NCBI RefSeq assembly: GCF_004348725.1
Contig: NZ_SMKR01000032.1
Location: forward strand, 1 to 50,006
Length of the DNA: 50,006 nucleotides
Origin: Kribbella turkmenica
Lineage (GTDB): Bacteria; Actinomycetota; Actinomycetes; Propionibacteriales; Kribbellaceae
Reading direction: 5' to 3'
Of this stretch, positions 45,273 to 50,006 are shown piece by piece. The position numbers were made by a program, and so were the translations under genes. Numbering within the stretch: the stretch's first letter is position 1; each line of letters begins with the position of its first letter. The notes beneath the pieces are model-generated. The model had not been told where the DNA came from. It saw nothing but the letters and a program-made list of their open reading frames with translations, and searched no databases.

Positions 45273-45731
45273 TCAGGTCGGGGGTTCGAAGTGCAGCAGG
45301 TGCGAGGCGTGATCGCCGGCCCAGTCGATCGGCGTGCGACCGGTCTCCCGCCAGCCCGCGCGGCGGTACAGGGCGATCGCCGCGGCGCCCGGCATGTCGA
45401 CCACCTCGAGCGAGAGCTTGCGTCCCAGGCCGGCGGACGCGGCGGCGCAGTACTCGAGCAACATCCGGCCCGCCCCGGCCCGGGTCGCCCCAGGGTCGAC
45501 GAACAACCGCTCGACCTGTGCTCCGTCCGGACCGTCCGCCGTCAACGCGACATGGCCGATCACCCGTCCCTCGGCCACGGCCACCCAGCAGCCGAGGCCC
45601 TCGACGGGCGTCAACCACGCGCGGGGGTCCGCCGGCCAGTTCACCGGGTAGCCGGCCAGCTCGTGCACGTCCCGCAGCACCTCGACACAGGTCTCGAGGT
45701 CCGCGTCGGTGCGCTCGCGGATCTCAGTCAC
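45273..45731 (-). CDS. GNAT family N-acetyltransferase (152 aa)
   Basis: A single GNAT domain: IRERTDADLETCVEVLRDVHELAGYPVNWP at the start, GHVALT, then VERLFVDPGATRAGAGRMLLEYC with the acetyl-CoA loop (R-x-G-A-G-R) and ALYRRAGWRETGR near the end. The acceptor is unknown. I chose the GTG at 45731 since the domain begins there; a G-rich site (GGGCGG) precedes it. It follows the groEL1 terminator and is 13 bases ahead of the AlkD-like gene on the same strand. Confidence 0.85.
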   Translation of the reverse strand: MTEIRERTDADLETCVEVLRDVHELAGYPVNWPADPRAWLTPVEGLGCWVAVAEGRVIGHVALTADGPDGAQVERLFVDPGATRAGAGRMLLEYCAAASAGLGRKLSLEVVDMPGAAAIALYRRAGWRETGRTPIDWAGDHASHLLHFEPPT

Positions 45732-45754
45732 CCGCCCAACCCAATCACAACGAA

Positions 45755-45792
45755 GAACCGCCCGGTGGTCCGAGTGGACCACCGGGCGGTTC
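45755..45792 (-). terminator. Perfect 17-bp terminator downstream of groEL1
   Basis: A 17-base arm (45755-45771, starting GAACCGCC) and its exact complement (45776-45792) enclose the loop GAGT. It starts 19 bases after the groEL1 stop on the minus strand. Confidence 0.85.
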
Positions 45793-45811
45793 GGGTGCTT
45801 CTCACCTGAGG

Positions 45812-47518
<1,707 letters not shown>

Positions 47519-47524
47519 TCAGGC

Positions 47525-47576
47525 ACTGACCGACTCCGCCCCGGCGCCGGTGTGTCGGCACCGGGGCGGTGTCAGT
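47525..47576 (-). promoter_or_regulatory. Large stem-loop between groES and groEL1
   Basis: ACTGAC (47525-47530) pairs with GTCAGT (47571-47576) and inside it CCGCCCCGG pairs with CCGGGGCGG, with GCCG/CGGC near the tip. It may lower readthrough into groEL1 or process the mRNA, giving more GroES than GroEL1. Confidence 0.6.
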
Positions 47577-47595
47577 CAGGAACAGTGGGCGGTCG

Positions 47596-47892
47596 TCACT
47601 TGCTGACGACTGCGAGGATGTCGCGGGCGCCCAGGATCAGGTAGTCCTGGCCGTCGTACTTGACCTCGGTGCCGCCGTACTTGGAGTAGATGACCTTGTC
47701 ACCGACGGCGACGTCCAGCGGGACGCGGTTGCCGTTGTCGTCGATCCGGCCCGGACCGACGGCGAGGATCTCGCCCTCCTGGGGCTTCTCCTTGGCGGTG
47801 TCCGGGATCACCAGGCCGGACTTCGTGGTCTGCTCGGCTTCGAGCGGCGCGACGAGGACACGGTCCTCGAGCGGCTTGATCGTGACCGACAC
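47596..47892 (-). CDS. groES: 10 kDa co-chaperonin GroES
   Basis: The 98-residue protein starts [21 protein letters not shown] and has [25 protein letters not shown] (mobile loop) and the end [26 protein letters not shown], all of GroES. It caps GroEL in protein folding. The GTG at 47892 follows GGAGGTCAGCAA, an excellent ribosome site. It is the first gene of a groES-groEL1 pair under tandem CIRCE operators. Confidence 0.97.
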   Translation of the reverse strand: MSVTIKPLEDRVLVAPLEAEQTTKSGLVIPDTAKEKPQEGEILAVGPGRIDDNGNRVPLDVAVGDKVIYSKYGGTEVKYDGQDYLILGARDILAVVSK

Positions 47893-47978
47893 TTGCTGAC
47901 CTCCACGGTCGATTCGCTTGTCTGTGGTTCTCGGGTGGTCGCGCTCCCCTGCCGTCGCGGGAGTCAAGGGCCGGACCG

Positions 47979-48005
47979 CTGGCACCCTCCACCGGAGAGT
48001 GCCAA
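47979..48005 (-). promoter_or_regulatory. Degenerate CIRCE operator of groES (proximal)
   Basis: CTGGCACCC, nine bases, then GAGTGCCAA: 6 of 9 and 8 of 9 matches to the CIRCE arms. It overlaps the predicted start of transcription. Confidence 0.6.
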
Positions 48006-48010
48006 CACTG

Positions 48011-48039
48011 AATCTAGGCCGCGATTAGCACTCGGTCAA
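48011..48039 (-). promoter_or_regulatory. Promoter of groES
   Basis: On the minus strand TTGACC (48039-48034) and TAGATT (48016-48011) are 17 bases apart, a near-consensus sigma-70-type pair. A second pair (TGGCAC at 48050-48045 and TAATCG at 48027-48022, also 17 apart) overlaps it. Confidence 0.65.
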
Positions 48040-48051
48040 CTCGAGTGCCAG
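48025..48051 (-). promoter_or_regulatory. CIRCE operator of groES (distal)
   Basis: TTAGCACTC, nine bases, then GAGTGCCAG: a perfect left arm and 7 of 9 in the right arm. It lies 19 bases from the proximal copy and overlaps the -35 box. The 317-base gap from groES to the methyltransferase holds these sites and two promoters; I see nothing else in it. Confidence 0.8.
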
Positions 48052-48209
48052 ATTTCTCCGGGCTCGCAGCCGCTGGACCGGTCAGTACGCCGCGGCCGAG
48101 CACCGACCCGCCCCGGGCCGGCGCGCGACGACGACCCGCTCGGCGATGAGTTGGCGCCTGTACCCGTTGGCAACCCGAGGCTGAAGCGAGCCACCTCTAA
48201 AGTGGCGGG

Positions 48210-49364
48210 GTGACAGTCACCGGCTTGCTGGACGGCCCCGGCGCCGAACTCCTCGCCGACGCCTGTGCCGACTACCGGCCCGGCCAGGAGCTCCGACTGG
48301 TCGAGAAGCTTCGCCGCCGGTACGACGCCACCCTGGTGACCGCCGCGGTGACCCAGGCCTCGCTGCGCCATCGGGCCGTCGCCAAGTTCGGCCCGGACGC
48401 AGTCCGGATGTACTTCACTCCGGACGGCCTGGAGCAAGCGACCCGAAGCACCGTCGGCGCACATCGGGCCCGGCGCATCGCAGCGACACTGGCAGGCTGC
48501 AGTGTGGTCGACCTGGGCTGTGGCATCGGTGGCGACCTCATCAGCGCCGCACGTGCGGGCCTGCGGGTCACTGGCGTCGAACGCGACCCGGCCACCGCCG
48601 CCACTGCCCGCGCCAACCTGGCCGCCCTCGACCTGCCCGGTGAGGTGCTGGTCGGGGACGCCGAGTCGTTCGACCTCACGCCGTACGACGTGGTGTTCGC
48701 GGACCCGGCCCGTCGGGCGGACGGCCGGCGCGTGTTCGACCACAACGCGTACTCACCGCCGTGGACCTTCGTGACCGGACTGCTCAGCCGGACGGCCTGT
48801 GTGAAGGTCGCACCGGGCATCCCGCACGACGCCGTACCGGATGGTGTCGAGGCTGAGTGGATCAGTGATGCCGGTGAAGTGAAAGAGGCCGCGTTGTGGT
48901 CCGGCCGGTTGTACACCGGGACTCCGCGACGGGCGACGCTTCTGCCGAGTGGCGCTTCGGTCAGTGAGGCGCCCGAAGCTGAGAGCGGGCCGGTGGCGCG
49001 GTACATCTACGAACCCGACGGGGCTGTTGTCCGGGCCGGTCTGGTGACGGCGGTGGCGGCCGCGGTCGACGGATGGCTGCTGGATCCGCGGATCGCGTAC
49101 GTGACCGGGCCGTACCTGGTGCCTACTCCGCTCGCGTCGGCGTACAAGGTGGTGGAAGAGCTGCCGTACAAGGAGAAGGCGCTGCGGTCCTGGGTTCGTA
49201 CGCAGGGCATCGGCACGCTCGAGATCAAGAAACGCGGCGTCGACGTCGACCCGGCGCAACTGCGGAAGAAACTCGCGCCGAGGGGCCCGGCGGCGGCCAC
49301 GCTGATCGTCACGCGGATCGGCCGGGACGCGGTCGCCTATTCCTGTCGCCGAGTTGCGCTCTGA
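48210..49364 (+). CDS. SAM-dependent methyltransferase with THUMP-like domain
   Basis: The 384-residue protein has the SAM-binding VVDLGCGIGGDLI (about 99-111), the acidic VERDP and the active-site-like FADPARR (about 159-165), followed by a C-terminal THUMP-like region with YKEKALRSWVRTQGIGTLEIKKRGVDVDP. This layout is that of actinobacterial class I methyltransferases with a THUMP-like C-terminus, likely acting on RNA. The target nucleotide is unknown. The GTG at 48210 follows GGCGGG. It is divergent from groES and ends 6 bases before a LexA-like box. Confidence 0.87.
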   Translation: MTVTGLLDGPGAELLADACADYRPGQELRLVEKLRRRYDATLVTAAVTQASLRHRAVAKFGPDAVRMYFTPDGLEQATRSTVGAHRARRIAATLAGCSVVDLGCGIGGDLISAARAGLRVTGVERDPATAATARANLAALDLPGEVLVGDAESFDLTPYDVVFADPARRADGRRVFDHNAYSPPWTFVTGLLSRTACVKVAPGIPHDAVPDGVEAEWISDAGEVKEAALWSGRLYTGTPRRATLLPSGASVSEAPEAESGPVARYIYEPDGAVVRAGLVTAVAAAVDGWLLDPRIAYVTGPYLVPTPLASAYKVVEELPYKEKALRSWVRTQGIGTLEIKKRGVDVDPAQLRKKLAPRGPAAATLIVTRIGRDAVAYSCRRVAL

Positions 49365-49370
49365 GTACAG

Positions 49371-49386
49371 TCGAACATATGATCGA
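49371..49386. promoter_or_regulatory. LexA-like (SOS) box
   Basis: TCGAACATATGATCGA differs from the consensus TCGAAC-N4-GTTCGA by a single base. It shares the 13 bases CAGTCGAACATAT and its flank with the box at 16.25 kb. No intact gene starts next to it: between 49387 and 49604 I see no convincing coding frame. Confidence 0.55.
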
Positions 49387-49604
49387 TCTTGCGTGCGGGT
49401 CTTCGGGAGACTTCCGGTGGGCGAGGTGCTGCGTCTGCTGCCGCAGACTCCCGGAGACCCGCCACTAGAGCTCGACGTGCGGACGAGGAGCCGTACGTCG
49501 GCAAGCTGTTACGCGGGTGCAGTCGTCCGTTCACCTGGCTCCGGCAGAGTCCGGTGGCGAACCGGTCGGCCGCTGACCGCTCACCTGGGGATCAAGCGGC
49601 GTAC

Positions 49605-50006
49605 TCACCCCAGGTCTTTGCCCGCTGCTGTGCCCTTCCCCGCATCGCAGCGCGCGACCACGGGCAGCCGCAGCCGCGCGACCGCGATGGCGGCCACCGC
49701 GGCCGCCGGGGAAGCCTTCCGTCCGTCCGGCCGAAGCACCTCGTCACCGTCCTCGGAGGCCGGGGACGAAGCAGCGCCGGATCCGGGTGGCAACGGGGTG
49801 AGGACTGTGGTGGTGAAGGTGGTGACCAGGGTGTTCCAGTCGGTGTGCCGGCGGAGCATGGCGTGGGTTTCCCCGGCGAGCAGGTAGACCTTGACCGGAG
49901 TCCCGGCGGCCCGCAGCCGGCCGGCGTAGGCAGTTGTTGCCCGCGGATCGGTGATCGTGTCCTCGGTCCCGTGGGCGAGGGTGATCGGCGGCCGCACGGC
50001 CGGCAG
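49605..50006 (-). CDS. Alpha/beta hydrolase, C-terminal part
   Basis: The frame is open at the right edge, so the start lies outside. The visible part has PPITLAHGTEDTITDPRATTAYAGRLRAAG (strand and Asp of a hydrolase triad) and GETHAMLRRH (catalytic His), as in lysophospholipase or dipeptidyl-peptidase-like serine hydrolases. After TTTVLTPLP comes an Ala/Gly-rich tail of about 60 residues that relatives usually lack, which may be out-of-frame readthrough after a frameshift, or a genuine extension. Function is not predictable from this part. Confidence 0.65.
   Translation of the reverse strand: MPAVRPPITLAHGTEDTITDPRATTAYAGRLRAAGTPVKVYLLAGETHAMLRRHTDWNTLVTTFTTTVLTPLPPGSGAASSPASEDGDEVLRPDGRKASPAAAVAAIAVARLRLPVVARCDAGKGTAAGKDLG

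Noticed and set aside
49073-49468. Short Cys-rich frame after the methyltransferase gene
   Set aside because: It overlaps the end of the real gene in another frame; the Cys cluster (CCVCC) follows from the DNA sequence and matches no family.

Overview
The window is a 50 kb stretch of very GC-rich DNA with dense, often overlapping genes, many GTG starts and few T-tracts at terminators. Gene content points to an actinobacterium: sigD with its RsdA anti-sigma factor, the guaB/guaB3 pair, two groEL genes (one with a His-rich tail, next to groES), BsaP next to bioB, actinobacterial-type LexA boxes and tandem CIRCE operators. A Kribbella/Nocardioides-like genome is my best guess, from general similarity only. 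The set guaA, cholesterol-oxidase-like GMC enzyme, guaB3, guaB, rsdA, sigD, groEL1, groES recalls the order around Rv3396c to Rv3418c of Mycobacterium tuberculosis, with many genes interleaved.

Layout. 1-5 kb: end of an epoxide-hydrolase-like gene, a small membrane protein, a GNAT protein, a secreted RNase Sa-like guanyl ribonuclease followed by an Imm5-like immunity protein, two duplicated terminators, and groEL2 under two CIRCE sites. 5-9.5 kb: a frameshifted GNAT gene, a DsbA-family protein, a YjbR-like protein, PspC, an M48 protease with a zinc ribbon, and a glycerophosphodiesterase. 9.6-13.7 kb: a heterodimeric ABC exporter in which one ATP site has lost its motifs, facing an Erm-like methyltransferase across a perfect bidirectional terminator. 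13.8-19 kb: XRE regulator divergent from map, a radical SAM protein with a LexA box, a frameshifted NmrA-like gene, a TetR regulator and an EEP-family protein. 19-28 kb: guaA, then a biotin region (bioA-bioF-bioD-P450 in one translationally coupled run, bioB-bsaP in another) split by a secreted subtilisin on the other strand. 27.9-28.5 kb has no gene but many hairpins. 28.5-34.8 kb: GMC oxidoreductase, GabD2-like dehydrogenase, a TPR protein, a DinB-SnoaL fusion and an L7/L12-like protein. 34.9-40 kb: remnant hydrolase, guaB3, guaB, rsdA, sigD. 40-44.6 kb: an AcoR/MimR-like regulator divergent from an amidohydrolase, a DUF59 protein and a zinc alcohol dehydrogenase; these are the accessory genes of propane-monooxygenase clusters without the monooxygenase. 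44.6-50 kb: an AlkD-like protein, a GNAT protein, groEL1-groES under tandem CIRCE sites, a THUMP-like methyltransferase, a second LexA-like box, and the end of an alpha/beta hydrolase.

I found no tRNA, rRNA, CRISPR array, insertion sequence or integrase. The points most worth following are the orphan monooxygenase accessory cassette with its paired palindromic operators, the RNase/immunity pair, the unusual P450 in the biotin run, the asymmetric ABC exporter, and the structured intergenic region near 28.1-28.4 kb. Three apparent single-base frameshifts in two genes could be real decay or sequencing error.
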